A stretch of DNA of 64,000 nt from Ampullaceana balthica. Taxonomy: Eukaryota > Mollusca > Gastropoda > Lymnaeidae. The translations under genes were made by a program, and so were the position numbers. Location of the stretch: contig CALYLW010001022.1 of NCBI GenBank assembly GCA_944989445.1, positions 1 through 64,000 on the forward strand. Reading direction: 5' to 3'. Shown here piece by piece: positions 45,601 to 56,533 of this stretch (its first letter is position 1; each line of letters starts with the position of its first letter). The notes under the pieces were generated by a model. The model ran no database searches and had not been told where the DNA came from. It saw only the letters and a program-made list of their open reading frames with translations.

Positions 45601-48538
45601 CTAATGTAGTTATTTTCTTAGCTGACACTGTAAAATACAGATTCTCTGGTTTTGATTCATAAAATATTGAGTTGTTTTTTTTCATTTACAAATTTTCTTA
45701 TTTCAGTGTTGAATCATTTTGACTATGTGTTTGCAGAGAATGGGCTGGTTGCATATAAGGGAGCTACTCAAATAGGTCAACAGGTGAAGCTTTTATACTG
45801 TATTAATTGAGAAACTTTAAGAAAAGGGTTTAGAAAACACTTTGAAAAATTGCTCAATTTAACAAATTGCAAGTATATTCTTACTGGTTTTTTTTTAAAT
45901 GCATGTATCGACTTTCATTTACTTTGGTAGTTCATCGCTCAATATTTTTAAGTAAGTCCAGCTCCCAGAACATCAAGTGAATAGGTTGCTGCGTAATTAA
46001 ATTTTTGAAGCTTTTACCCTCTTACTAATACTCAGTTTGCTAAGAAGAGATGCTGAATAAGTATACTTGTTTCATTCATTGCTTTATTTAAGCTTTAAAT
46101 TTTTTCAGAATCTCAAGAAATACGTAGGAGACGAAATCTTACAAAAGCTTATCAATTTTGCCCTAAGATATATGTCTGACCTCATATTGCCATGTAAACG
46201 GTAAAAAAAATTGATAAAAGATCTATAATTAATGAATGCTTGTAAGTTTAATTAAAAAATTTACAAGTTTTATACTTGATTATTTATACTAAAAGATATG
46301 TTTCTGATATCAAGCAATCAATATCATTTTAATGTGTTAGCAATTGGAATAAAATTTATTAAGATATATAATTATAATACATTTATAATCCTTAATAATG
46401 TTAATAAAAATTATGGTACTAAAGTAATCTGTTGCTATTAATTCTATCTAACATACAATAGTTCATTGAGATCATCGAGAGTTCATTTGTTGAGTTCATT
46501 AACAGCTTGGAAATCAGTTTAGAGAACATCTGTACAATATCAATAAATTAATAGGCCCTATGTTCTGTCTCGATTAGTCTCAAAACACTTCACCAATGCT
46601 GACCTTAACAGGATTCTGGATATTGCAGTCAATGGCACTATATATGCTAACAATACACCCCATAAAATCTATATGGAAAGTAGAAAATTAAATAAATTTG
46701 GTACATTTGTTTGAACCAACTTCACAATGTTACATAGCTGTAGAATCCAGTTATTTTATCTATTACAGATGCTCCTAATATGCATAAGATTATAGTGTCC
46801 TACTCTTATACATGGTTTTTGTCTAGTCTTGCATTTTCATTAGAGTTTTTTAATGTTGATAGTGTGTTGGTTTTCCTGGTTTGATCAGGCAACCCATTCC
46901 ATTATGTTTTTGAGCTCACTAGAGTGGTGAACTTTGTCAAATGTTTTTCAGAAGTCTAGTACTGTAATATTGTATCTATTTGATTATTATTATGGGTTGG
47001 TTTTTTTTTACTGCAGTTTCTGACAATTCTTTGAAGTTCTTCTATGCTTTGTTTGTAATAGATTTTTGTAAAGGACTTGTTCGCACTCTTTTTCTTTCTT
47101 CATTTTGTCAGTTTTGCCATGGAAGTTATATATAAAGGCCTTTGTGGAAATGTCCACACTTGTATTGGTCTGTTAATAAATCTTTAAATTTATTATTTTC
47201 TTCACACAAGTCTTTTATGTCTCTTGTGTTCTATTTAAAGCTTGAAGTCCAACTCTGTAAAATGACATGTTAATCATATTAAAATACTATGTCAGAACAT
47301 GGGCTTTCATGAAATAAACTAATTTCTTTCAATCATAATTATATTTAAATTAACCTTTCCCAATAATTTTTAAATTTAATTACTGTGTTTTATCTATTTT
47401 TGCATCACCATTTTACAAGCTATGAAAAGTTTGAATATTTTATTTCAAGGGGTACATTTATTGAATTCCGAAGCTCAATGATCAATATTTGCCCGGTTGG
47501 CCGAAGCTGTTCCCAAGAGGAGAGAGATGAATTTGTAAAATTTGATGAGGTAAAAATTAGTAAATATCAAGTTAATTGTTTTTATTTTAAAAATATATAT
47601 AAAAACTCTAGTAATTTATCAAACTTGAATTGTTTTCTTTTTAATCAACACTTAAATTATTTGTATTATTTTCCATAGCCTACTTATATACATATTTTTG
47701 CCAGGTGTAAAATGAAATTGTCTTAGTCAAATTTTATTTATAAGTTTTAAATCAAAGTATTTCACCTTGTATTTTAATTTTGCAGAAGGCAATTATGTCA
47801 TCTTTAAGAATTACATTTCTACTTTCTAAATCAGTTGTTTCTGAACGCACACTTATTTCTTCATGATTTTGTGTGACCCCACCTAGAATCTTTTAGCTAA
47901 GTGCAAATCATGATGGCTCATTTAGAATTCCTAATGTATGTATACATTAATTATACTTTGAATTTATTGCAGGAGCACAAGGTTAGAGATCAGTTTGTAG
48001 ATGCTTTGAGGAAAGCTTTTCCAGATTCTGGTCTTGTATTTGCAATTGGAGGCCAGATTAGTATAGATGTGTTCCCTGAAGGTTGGGACAAACGATACTG
48101 TTTGCAGTACTTAGTGAATGACAACATTAAAACTATTCATTTTTTTGGTGATAAAATTGAACAGGTATTTTATTATAGTTATGGGCGCTTCAAATATGTC
48201 ACTTAATTTTTATTAAAGCACTGCTTCTTACTGCTTTTTTTTGTTGTACGTTTTAATGTAAGTCAAATTAGATGTACTTACCATACATCCTTTTTTTTTA
48301 AAGTAAATTATTATTTTTTTAAGTCTGATATTTTTTTATTGTTTTAACTGTTATACCACCATAATTAGTTTATTTTTAAACTTTATAGGTAAAACTTGAT
48401 TAATTTTCTGTACGACATTTTTACTATTCTCAGGGTGGAAATGACCATGAGATTTATGAAGATCCTCTGACTATAGGTCATAAAGTCACTAATCCTGATG
48501 ACACAATCAGGCAACTAAAGGAGCTCTTCTTCTCTTAA
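42637..48538 (+). CDS. PMM2: Phosphomannomutase (7 exons, complete)
   Basis: Exons: 42637-42711, 45309-45426, 45707-45783, 46109-46200, 47450-47549, 47973-48164, 48434-48538; all junctions are GT-AG and all phases agree, giving 252 residues (human PMM2 has 246). The enzyme converts mannose-6-phosphate to mannose-1-phosphate in the cytosol, feeding GDP-mannose and N-glycosylation. It is a HAD-family phosphatase fold: catalytic DVDGT at 15-19 (Asp15 nucleophile, Asp17 general acid), GGSDF, the substrate-binding GRSCSQEER (138-146) in the cap, [15 protein letters not shown] (180-194) and FFGDK (211-215) followed by GGNDHE (219-224). No key residue is missing. PMM1 and PMM2 derive from a vertebrate duplication, so the symbol denotes the invertebrate pro-orthologue. 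Confidence 0.95.
43093..44029. mobile_element. MITE with long inverted termini in PMM2 intron 1
   Basis: About 55 bases at each end are inverted copies. Left: AATCGTATTTACGTGGCCAA then GATGGCGGC and GTCATTTCCGGGC. Right, minus strand: AATTCGCATTTCCGTGACCA then AGATGGCGGC and GTCATTTCCGGGC. The exact outer borders and target duplication are not clear. Inside are three copies of a TTAGGGTTAGGTTTAGC-type word at 43613-43690. Confidence 0.65.
44160..44580 (-). mobile_element. tRNA-Val-like SINE head or tRNA pseudogene and flanking repeat
   Basis: Minus strand of about 44335-44405 reads TAGCGTAGTGGTTATCACGT then a 5-bp stem TCCAC/GTGGA around CTTGCAC. This matches the D and anticodon arms of tRNA-Val, but the loop gives TGC, the B-box region is mutated (GGGATGAAGCC) and the acceptor stem does not pair. 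On either side, related words (TTGCCAACTGTGATTTG and AACTGTGATTGGCC) occur about 240 bp apart. Not a functional tRNA. Confidence 0.45.
44581..45308 (+). other. Rest of PMM2 intron 1
   Basis: AT-rich, with two related words GGCTATTTGGACCCAGG and GGCTATTCAGACCCAGG at about 44610 and 44679. Nothing else recognised. Confidence 0.45.
46745..47115 (-). mobile_element. LINE remnant, antisense in PMM2 intron 4
   Basis: On the minus strand it matches the CR1/jockey LINE of 36333-41510 with a large internal deletion: TCAAATAGATACAATATTAC then CATTTGACAAAGTTCACCAC (LLDFSKAFDKVHH region, about 46920-46985), directly joined to the 3' end AATGGAATGGGTTGCCTGAT then CCAGGAAAACCAACAC (about 46870-46905), and an AGATAAAATAA tail at about 46755. 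Confidence 0.75.
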
Positions 48539-49494
48539 CATAAGGGTTTTTATACAAATTATAATAGGTAGCTTAAACTTATAATTCAAACATTTATTAC
48601 TTAATTCTGAAGATGTGCATTAAATATAATGTAAATATGACTGCTTCTAATAAGTGGTCTTTAATTTTATTAACCCGGGGCCATATTTTATTAGGAGTAT
48701 TCAAGACTGTGGGCTGTGTAAAACATTAATATAATACTTTATAAGACTTGTTACTAGATAAAAAAAAATAATAAGTCTTTATGTGGTTTGCATTTCTAAC
48801 ATTGTACTACATACTTAATAATTTAACATATTCGTTGCATTCCTACATGGTGCTTGTTGATCACTCATCACCAGGACATATTTTGTTGACAATGATCTCA
48901 TGAAGTTATCAAGGGGCATATTATCATTCAGCATCTCTCTGTTTTCATTTGTTCACTAGTGTGTGTAACGTTTGCTGCACTATGCTTGTGTTGAAGTTTA
49001 TGATTTGTTACAATGTTACTGATAATAAGTGCTGCTTTAATTTAGGCTGTCAATGCAAATATTATTTGAAAAATTTAAAAGTTGGTCCAAATGAGTGGGA
49101 TATATGTATTTATGTATGCTGGGTTATGTATACAACTGGTCTCTTTTTTTTTATTCGCATATAATAAATAATTTTTGTACACAAGCTTTTGTGTTTTTTT
49201 TTCTTCTTTAGTCTTAGAAAAAAAAATTAATAAGATTTTTTCTTTATAAGGTAAAAATGTGATTCTATGGTAATTTTTAAAAAAAATTGTGACTGAATGC
49301 TTACCAAAGTGACTTATGCATATCCTTACCTCATAGATTTTTAAAGCCAACAAGGCATCATAAGCTATGACTATGACATCAGTCCTTGAAACTTTGTTTA
49401 TGCAATCCCAGAAAATAAAATTTCACTCCAGTAACATTAAAAGAATAAAAAAGAGCTAAAAATACTCAAACATTATTTCAACATTATATCGGTA
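48539..49494. other. PMM2 3' UTR and intergenic sequence
   Basis: AT-rich; several ATTAAA/AATAAA words (for example AATAATAAGT at about 48768 and AATAAATAAT at 49163) could be polyadenylation signals. No coding exon recognised; the open frames at 48949 and 49075 show no domain. Confidence 0.5.
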
Positions 49495-49622
49495 CATATT
49501 TTAAATGAAACAATGATATAAATAATGCCCTGATCTATTTGCCAATCAGCTCCCTAGGGTAATTTACCAGGCAAATACAATACTGTGGTTCATCTTTAAA
49601 ATTTTGTAAAGTAAGAAGAAGT
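49495..49622 (+). repeat. Direct repeat, left copy
   Basis: About 110 bases, from ATGAAACAATGATATAAATA to GTAAAGTAAGAAGAA, are about 95% identical to 57435-57565 in the same orientation, 7.9 kb apart. Confidence 0.85.
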
Positions 49623-49639
49623 AAAATGTAAACAAATCT

Positions 49640-50400
49640 TTTTTTTTAAATGGACACGCTTTTATTTACAGACAAACGCGCTGATCTCCCCTTCCCTTGA
49701 TGTAAACACGGGAATTTGGGCTGCAGTGAAACTAGTGAGTGGTGGAGATCAACTCTAGCAGACGACTATACATTCTAATAAAAAAAACTCTTTAAAATTC
49801 ACGTCTGAAGCCCACACATCTTTTTACCACTATTTTTTTTATACCAAACACCTCATAAGCGCCCGCCCAACGTTTTATACCACGGTGTTATGTTCACGTG
49901 GTGAACTCATGGATGTCAACAAAGCAGACGGGTACCGATGCTTATATATAGACTATAGATAAACTAAAAATGCAATAATTTGAATACGGTACATTCGATC
50001 GATCTGAAATTTTGATACAATGCATTGTCATCCAAGATCTATCTGTGGTAAAATTTTTAGATCTCTAGGACCATCAGAAGTGGTATAATTTTACGTTTCA
50101 AGTTTTGAAGGAAGGATGGATGGATGGATACAACATACAAACAATGTGACTTAAATAAAAGCGTGTAATAAATAGTGATAAATAGAGATAAACTAAAAAT
50201 TGATTGATTTAATTACGGTACATTCGATCGATCTGAAATTTTGATACAATGCATTGTCATCCAAGATCGATCTGTGGTAAAATTTTGAGATCTCTAGGAC
50301 CATCAGAAGTGGTTTAATTTTACGTTTCAAGATTTGAAGGAAGGATGGATGGATGAATACAACATACAAACAGTGTGACTTAAATAAAAGCGTGTAAAAA
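49640..50400 (+). repeat. Hairpin-core array E (subfamily 3, two units)
   Basis: The left end ACACGCTTTTATTTA (49655) is complementary to ATAAATAAAAGCGTGT-type right ends at 50150-50167 and 50385-50397. Both units carry CGATCGATCTGAAATTTTG and a diverged second arm (GGTAAAATTTTGAGATC) and share GGAAGGATGGATGGAT. The first unit is longer and includes CATAAGCGCCCGCCCAACG, as at 37670 in array D. Confidence 0.75.
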
Positions 50401-51921
50401 GAGGAAATTTTACATTAAACTTCGTCAAGCATGATGACAAAACTTGGAGAGAAAAAATTAACCCATATGTCATGATTTTAGTAAAATATCTTTCTACTTA
50501 TAACATTTAGTTTCTTACTATTTCCTCCTAGCTCTAGAAACATTCTATTTCTTCCTATCTCAAGAACTAGAAGTGCCTTTTACATTTGATTTCTTCTTAG
50601 CTCTAGAATAGTGTTTTACATTTTCTTTTTTCCTCAATCAATTAAAGAATTTCATTATAAAGCATCATTCTCCATATGATCTGAAATATCTTTAATTTTT
50701 AGTACATGTAATTTTTGTTTATTGATAGCCATATGTAGTGTAGAATTCTTCTTCATTGGACTTACCAGGTGTACTAAATACTCTCTTATTCTGTTGTTGC
50801 TACATTTTTTACTATTTTTTGTCCTCGTTTACCAGCGACTTGCATGATCAAGAAGCAGATCATGTTTGTTGGATCTTATTTATATTAACTTACCCGTAAA
50901 AAAAAACATTGATTAACCATATTAAAATTATATAAAGCATTAAACGCCTCATTTCCCTTCCTTCAGGGCCAGGGTTTCACAAAAAAATTTGTAAATGTGC
51001 AGACTTTAATCCCTTTACTTTAAATTTTACACGAACTTGACTAATAATGAAACATTTATCCATCATGATCAAGATTGAAATCTAAATTGGTTTGAATATT
51101 ACATCTTGACCCAATTGGACCCCAGGCTCTAAATGTCTTTTTTTTTAAAAAAAAAGCTACATACATATTCCAATGTATTATATTTATCCAATCGCCATAA
51201 AACTTTAGAAAGTTGTTGAGTACATACCCGCAAAGGTTACTGGCATTTTTTTTTAATTCCACTCATCGGGGGGAAGGGAGCCCAAGTGTCATCTTTCCCT
51301 AAATTAGTTTTATACATTTTAAAAACATTAACAACCGGGTAAATGAGTGGTTCTTGACCAAAATTTGTAAATAAAACTTCATGGCCCATTTTAAAATAGC
51401 ATAGGGCTTTGATCTTCTAACATCTGTTCTTTCGGGCGGGGGACCAAACATATTTTTTAGAGAATGTTTAAGACCCTTATCCCCATTCGATTTTACACGA
51501 TCTCGACAATTATTGACAAATATATTTATCATTATCAAGATTCATATTAAAACTTAAAGATGTTTTGAAATGTTTTCATCTTGCACCGTTTGCACCCAAT
51601 GAACATTTCAGTCGTTTTTTTTTGTTCAAATAAAATCTGTATAACTATTATTTTAAACATTTACTACCGGCACCATTCATCTGATCGCCATGAAACTTTA
51701 AGAAATTTTTCAATAGAATCTTTAAGAAGTTTTTCGAAAGACCCGCAAAAGTTTTTGACACAATTCTTTTCCAAATTAGGGCCTAACCTTCTTTGGATTC
51801 TTAGAATTTCCTTACTTTTTAATATTGTTGAGACGTGCAACACATAAGCTGGTTTATATAATACCTTATTAATTTTAACAAGGAAAATTTTTAAGTGTCA
51901 TTATAAATATATTTATTTAAT
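50401..51921. repeat. Diverged dispersed repeats, no gene
   Basis: At 51270-51545 the minus strand reads ATCGTGTAAAATCGAATGGG, GGTCCCCCGCCCGAAAGAAC and AGATGTTAGAAGATC. It matches plus-strand copies at 56215-56345 and 56725-56870. At 51660-51700, TTCATCTGATCGCCATGAAA is related to sequence at 57005-57050. No reading frame is conserved, and I cannot assign a class. Confidence 0.5.
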
Positions 51922-53682
51922 TTAGTGATTGTGAATACATTTAGCATAAAATTGATACTTTAAGGCACGCTTTATGTTTATCAGCCAGTGTCGATAATCT
52001 GATATTTCTGCTGAGATGACTTCATCAATTTTATCTGGTGTAATTTTGTCAATCAACCAAATCAAAATAAGTGCATGCAGAAATCCTCTTTTCTGCCATT
52101 CAATGGAATACATCCAATATCCAATAGCATCTCACCATAAAACATGATGTTTGACAATGAAATCCATCACAGATTTCAATTTCTGTTTGAACACACGTGG
52201 GATGATGTCATGGCGATGTGAAGTGAAGACAGTTGTCCAGGCAACAGAAGTTCTTTAATTTCATCCCACGTAGGATTACACATGAATAGTATAAACCATT
52301 CTGGATGGCCGTAAGCGCGAACATAAGTCATTGCATCTTGTGCATGTTCATATAAGAGCCGTGGACTTCCTGTGAATGTAGCTGGCAGTATGATAATTTT
52401 CCCCAGTTCATTGGAATTCCTATCAGTAGCAATTGCGTCGCGTAAATGAATATATTCTGATCGCAGTTGGGTTAGGTTCAATTGAATGAAGAGAAGTCAT
52501 TCAGTTTCAATTTTTGCATACATATCGACGACATATTGATGGAACAATTGCCGACTCTTCAAATTGTGATTGCCTTGGTTTTCACTAGTGACTAATTTTC
52601 AACCCATGCGAATAGTAATTCATGCCACTGACTTTCTTATTTGTTTCCTGAAGTGTTTGTGGATTTCTCATTTTCATGTTGAAATGATATCCATCTTCTC
52701 ATTGCCACAATAAAATTGGATATTGAAACGCATCGTATGAGCTACAGAGACCCGCTGAACATTACCATCTCTGCGATGAAGAACTATATCACGCAAGTTA
52801 AATTCTTCACCAACCATGACGATCGGCACTTTGTTAATTGTTGGTTCGTAGTACTGTATTGTCTTTCGCGTTGGCCGGCTGGTGTTTTGTCAGCTCTAAG
52901 GACAACAAAACTAGTCTTCTGTAGGCATTCGTTAGACAGCCATTCTGAACTGTCAAACTAATTCGGTGTGTTGATCGAAAAAATTTTGTAATGCATCAAC
53001 AATTTCGCGTCTAGTGGTCGCCATGAAATAAATTTGGAGAAATTTGTTATCTGGATTCGGAAGTGGTAGAAGAGGACCGAGGACGATGATAAATTTGCCC
53101 TTGGACTTTAAAAAGATGGCATTTTATTATCACGTATGATTTCTGTTGTACGATGTCATTTGAAAACATGAATTGTACTTGTGTATGTTTGCAAAGAAAT
53201 GTTTCAAATGGTTTGTGTCACCGAACGTTGATAATGGTTTGTTCAGGTGGTAAATGCAATTCTGGCAAATTCACTTTCCGCCTGCGTATCACATTCATGG
53301 AGTTTCATTCTTAAATTTCAATGCACTGCAAAATGTGCATAATTTGTCAATTTTACCAATATTGGCACTTCGATGAAGACTGTAATCATAATCCGCATCG
53401 TAATGTAACGCTGCAAGATTCAAATTAGCATAAAGAGTCCGTCTGAATCTGATTATTACGTTCTCGATTTGTTTCCAGTCTTTGTCTCCGCTGGTGGACT
53501 GTTTCATTGGAATGGACTTGACCAGTGCGTACTCGATTAGATTCATATCTTGATTGAATTGATTCTCGTTGCGTTTTCGTTTGAGAAGAATGGGCTTGAT
53601 CACATTGTATTCCAAAAGCTACTAACATTGCTTTCCGTTGCTGGACTGTTTCTGAAGCTCGTAATTTCTTTTTCTTTCGTGC
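51922..53682 (-). mobile_element. Helitron remnant (N-terminal region and Rep domain)
   Basis: Minus-strand fragments in order: the basic KKKKLRASETVQQRKAML and arginine-rich stretch (53680-53450); ANLNLAALHYDADYDYS and LCTFCSALKFKNETP (about 53440-53300), the zinc-finger-like start of Helitron polyproteins; the Helitron_like_N domain LRSEYIHLRDAIATDRNSNE to ILPATFTGSPRLLYEHAQDA and YGHPEWFILFMCNPTWDEI (52481-52240); and MYSIEWQKRGFLHALILIWL (52113-52055). The last is the Rep HUH motif region, where the second His is Leu (LHALI instead of the usual PHAHI). No helicase domain is seen. Stops and frame changes show that it is dead. Confidence 0.88.
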
Positions 53683-53685
53683 TTA

Positions 53686-55212
53686 GGGGCCGTCCATAAA
53701 GTACGTCACGCTCCAGAGGGGGGGTGTAAGAAAGTGTGACAGTTTGTGACAGTGGGGAGAGGGGCAGGCCCGGACTTAACAGATTCGGGGCCCCTAGGCA
53801 CTTGACATTCTGCCCCCCCCCAACCATCTCGAGGATATTTTGGAAAGTTTGCAATTTAAATTCACTAGTGCAGAACATACAATTTTAATTGACTTTAATT
53901 AATAACTTTAATAAACATCAGAATAATACAATCTAAGTTACTATACTTACGTTATTGAATAAAATTTATTAGAATCCTACGACGAACTTTCTTTTGTGCA
54001 AAAGAACGAATGACGTCGTCATAGTCGATTGACTTCATTATTTCTGACTCTATTTACATTACAGAGAGTAAATTGAGCCTCTTTTCTCCTATGTTTGATC
54101 TAAGTAATTCTTTACTCTCTTTAACGCTGAGAACGACCGTTCTGCTGAGCAGTTTGACGCTGGTGTGCACAAAAGTATTCGGAGCGCAATTCCTACGTTT
54201 GAATAAATGTCCAAAAAGCCTGGGGCGCAATGAGCCAATGTCGAGGTCGTGTTTTACCATTGCTTAATGTTGGGCTAAAAAGTGACAGCGATAGATACCT
54301 GATTTTATCTGCGTACTGACGCCTTGAAGAAGAAAAGTCGGAATCAATATTTTGTTTCACGACTTTTTTTAACTAATAGGTACTCCAAGGTAACTTTGTC
54401 TAGCATCCACTCAGTTGGATCGTCACTTAAAGAATTAGATTCACGATTTTCTAAAGAATACTTTTTTTGTAGCTGTTATAAAGTTTTCAGAAGTAATGTT
54501 TTCAGGTAGCTCGTTGCAGTCAGACATGTTTTTTGCAATTGCCTGTTAACGGTCATCGGCTGCATCGCTGCAACTGCTACTGGCTAATGCATAAATACTG
54601 CTAGGATTAGAGCCAGATCTAGGTCTAGACGAAGACGAGACGAAAATTGTGTTTAACTTAGGAACTTTACGAAAAAGCTCTTTGTCCTGCGTGTGGTATG
54701 GGGAGGGGGAAAGTCAGGGCCATGCCGTTTTTTACTGGTGGTGCAATCTGTCACCCCCCCCCCTTTACGCCTTCTCCACAATATCGCAACAGCAGCTCAG
54801 AACGCGGCTTACAATAACAAACCAACACAAACGAACCCCGTGCACTTGACTACTGGGCAGTGTATGCAAAATGTAGTAAAAATATTTAATATACTATTAT
54901 TTTCTATAAAGCTTTTTGATAATGAAGCCAGGCTTTTGGGCTTATGTAAAGATTCCACGACCGGGGCCCCTTGGCTGGCTGGGGCCCTAGGCCCGGGCCT
55001 TGTGGGCCTAGGCGGAAATCCGGCCCTGGAGAGGGGGGTGTCCGGCCATGTGTGACGTCACAGTGTTTTATAAACTTTTAATTATTTTGTTAATAAAAAA
55101 AGAAATTTTTGTTCGAAAGTGTGACGTACTTTAGGCGGGGCCAAGATTTGTGGCAGGGGGGGGGGAGTTTAAAATGGTCAAAAATAGCGTGACGTACTTT
55201 ATGGACGGCCCC
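53686..55212. mobile_element. Harbinger-like MITE, copy 4, with a nested hAT
   Basis: The ends GGGGCCGTCCATAAAGTACG and GTACTTTATGGACGGCCCC are near-perfect inverted repeats, with TTA at 53683-53685 and 55213-55215. It interrupts the 5' end of the Helitron remnant. Most of its length is the hAT insertion at 53765-55028. Confidence 0.85.
53765..55028 (-). mobile_element. hAT element (ZMYM1/TTF type), dead
   Basis: Termini CAGGCCCGGACTTAAC and, inverted, CAGGGCCGGATTTCC are flanked by a perfect 8-bp duplication GAGAGGGG (53757-53764 and 55029-55036). A minus-strand fragment ESKELLRSNIGEKRLNLLSV (about 54060-54120), followed in another frame by SIDYDDVIRSFAQKKVRRRI (about 53980-54040), is the C-terminal hATC region (compare LRSTM..ERL..LA..S). 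The rest of the transposase is not readable. Confidence 0.85.
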
Positions 55213-55215
55213 TTA

Positions 55216-55665
55216 AGATATAGATCGACTAATCAATTTTCGTTGTGCCTTCTGCAACATCTTTATGCTTGGCTTGTTGCATCTACTCATCGTTGGCAGC
55301 TACTTCAAAAACACCTGAAAGGGTTACCTGTTAATATTAACAAAGCCTTGTTTGACACAAGATGATGCTGTAAAGTCTGTTAATAAATCATACCATGAGA
55401 ATATTGCAGCACTGGAAGAATTGTCAACTGACGAAAATCAGCCGCGTGACAGTCGACCTGAAGCAGAAGGATTACGGAGGGAACTTGAACAACTGGAAGT
55501 CGCTATTTTGCTTCAAATTTGTGACAGAATTTTAGAAAGATTTTAAAAAAAAAGAATGTATCCCTTCAAGAGCGGGGACTATCTTTGAATTCAGCCATGA
55601 ATTTGTTGAAAACTCTCCTTGAGTTTGTTAAAAGACAGTGTTCTGAATTTGATTCCTATTAAGAA
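55216..55665 (+). pseudogene. hAT (ZMYM1-like) transposase fragment
   Basis: Two frames cover a contiguous piece: QHLYAWLVASTHRWQLLQKH then LKGLP (55245-55330), DAVKSVNKSYHENIAALEEL then STDENQPRDSRPEAEGLRRE and LEQLEVAILLQI (55360-55530), and after another shift SLQERGLSLNSAMNLLKTLL (55560-55620). This is the middle of DUF4371-type hAT proteins. No ends are visible, so it is a relic. Confidence 0.75.
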
Positions 55666-55689
55666 TAAATAGAAGTAAAATAAAAAAGA

Positions 55690-55800
55690 TTTTAAAAAAC
55701 ACGTTTTTATTACCATGGACTAAAAAGAAGAAAATAATTTAAAACTTATAAGTTCAAGTACTTTGATTTAATATACACTAAAAACGTTGGGCGGGCCCAA
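55690..55800 (-). repeat. Fragment of hairpin-core subfamily 3
   Basis: The minus strand matches 37440-37560: AAGTACTTGAACTTATAAGT then TTTAAATTATTTTCTTC and ATAAAAACGTG. The hairpin itself is not included. Confidence 0.65.
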
Positions 55801-55812
55801 TCGGTTCTCAAT

Positions 55813-56219
55813 GGGGCCGTCCATAAATGACGTCACGCGCCTAGGGAGTGTGGGGGGGGGTCACACATTTGTGATGATGTGTGACGAGGGGGGTGTCTAA
55901 GAAATGTGACGTCACATAAAAAAACGCGCAACTTTAAAATAAAAGTTCACTTCAATAATTGATTGCCTGCAATGTATTTAATGACATTTTCAAAGGCATC
56001 ACACGTGTTACGATATTAGAGTGCAGACTTACACTAAATAAATATTTAAATGTCAAAAAAGTGATGTGAAACGTGCTAATTTTCCATTAGAAAATACGGC
56101 TTTGGTTGGGGGGGGGGTCAAAGCTTTGTGAAGTCGTATTGGAAGGGGGGGCTTAGTTTTTGTGACGATGGGGGGTAAAAATTGGCCAAAATTGCGTGAT
56201 GTCATTTATGGACCGCCCC
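55813..56219. mobile_element. Harbinger-like MITE, copy 5
   Basis: The ends GGGGCCGTCCATAAATGACG and GATGTCATTTATGGACCGCC are complementary. AAT lies on both sides (55810-55812 and 56220-56222). Internal words ATTAGAGTGCAGACTTACAC are shared with the other copies. Confidence 0.8.
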
Positions 56220-56347
56220 AATGTCGTGTAAAATTGAATGGGGAATAAAATTTACGAAAAACAAAATTTGGGGCCCCCGGTCCCGAAGGAATGGACGTTA
56301 GGAGTTCAGTGCCCTAAAGTATTTTAAATTAGGCTCTCAAGTTATTA

Positions 56348-56533
56348 CAGAGGCGTCGCTATGGTTGGTGTCACCACTCACCTGGTGCGGTAGGACATGG
56401 TGCAACCCCCTCACAATTTACCTCTCCAAGTCTTCCACTACCTAATAGCGGGAACTCACAGATTTTACACATTGGTGTCACCCCTTGTGATGGTGTCACC
56501 CGTGGCGGTCCGCACTCTCTAGTGACACCTCTG
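56348..56533. mobile_element. 186-bp hAT-like MITE (CAGAGGCGTC family)
   Basis: Left CAGAGGCGTCGCTATGGTTG and right CTCTAGTGACACCTCTG are complementary. The flanks AGTTATTA and AGTTTCTA match at 6 of 8 positions. The internal GATGGTGTCACCCG is shared with the composite element at 13466-19269. Confidence 0.75.

Noticed and set aside
54649..55055. Open frames with GLCKDSTTGAPWLAGALGPG and similar
   Set aside because: They translate the GC-rich terminus of the hAT element at 53765-55028.
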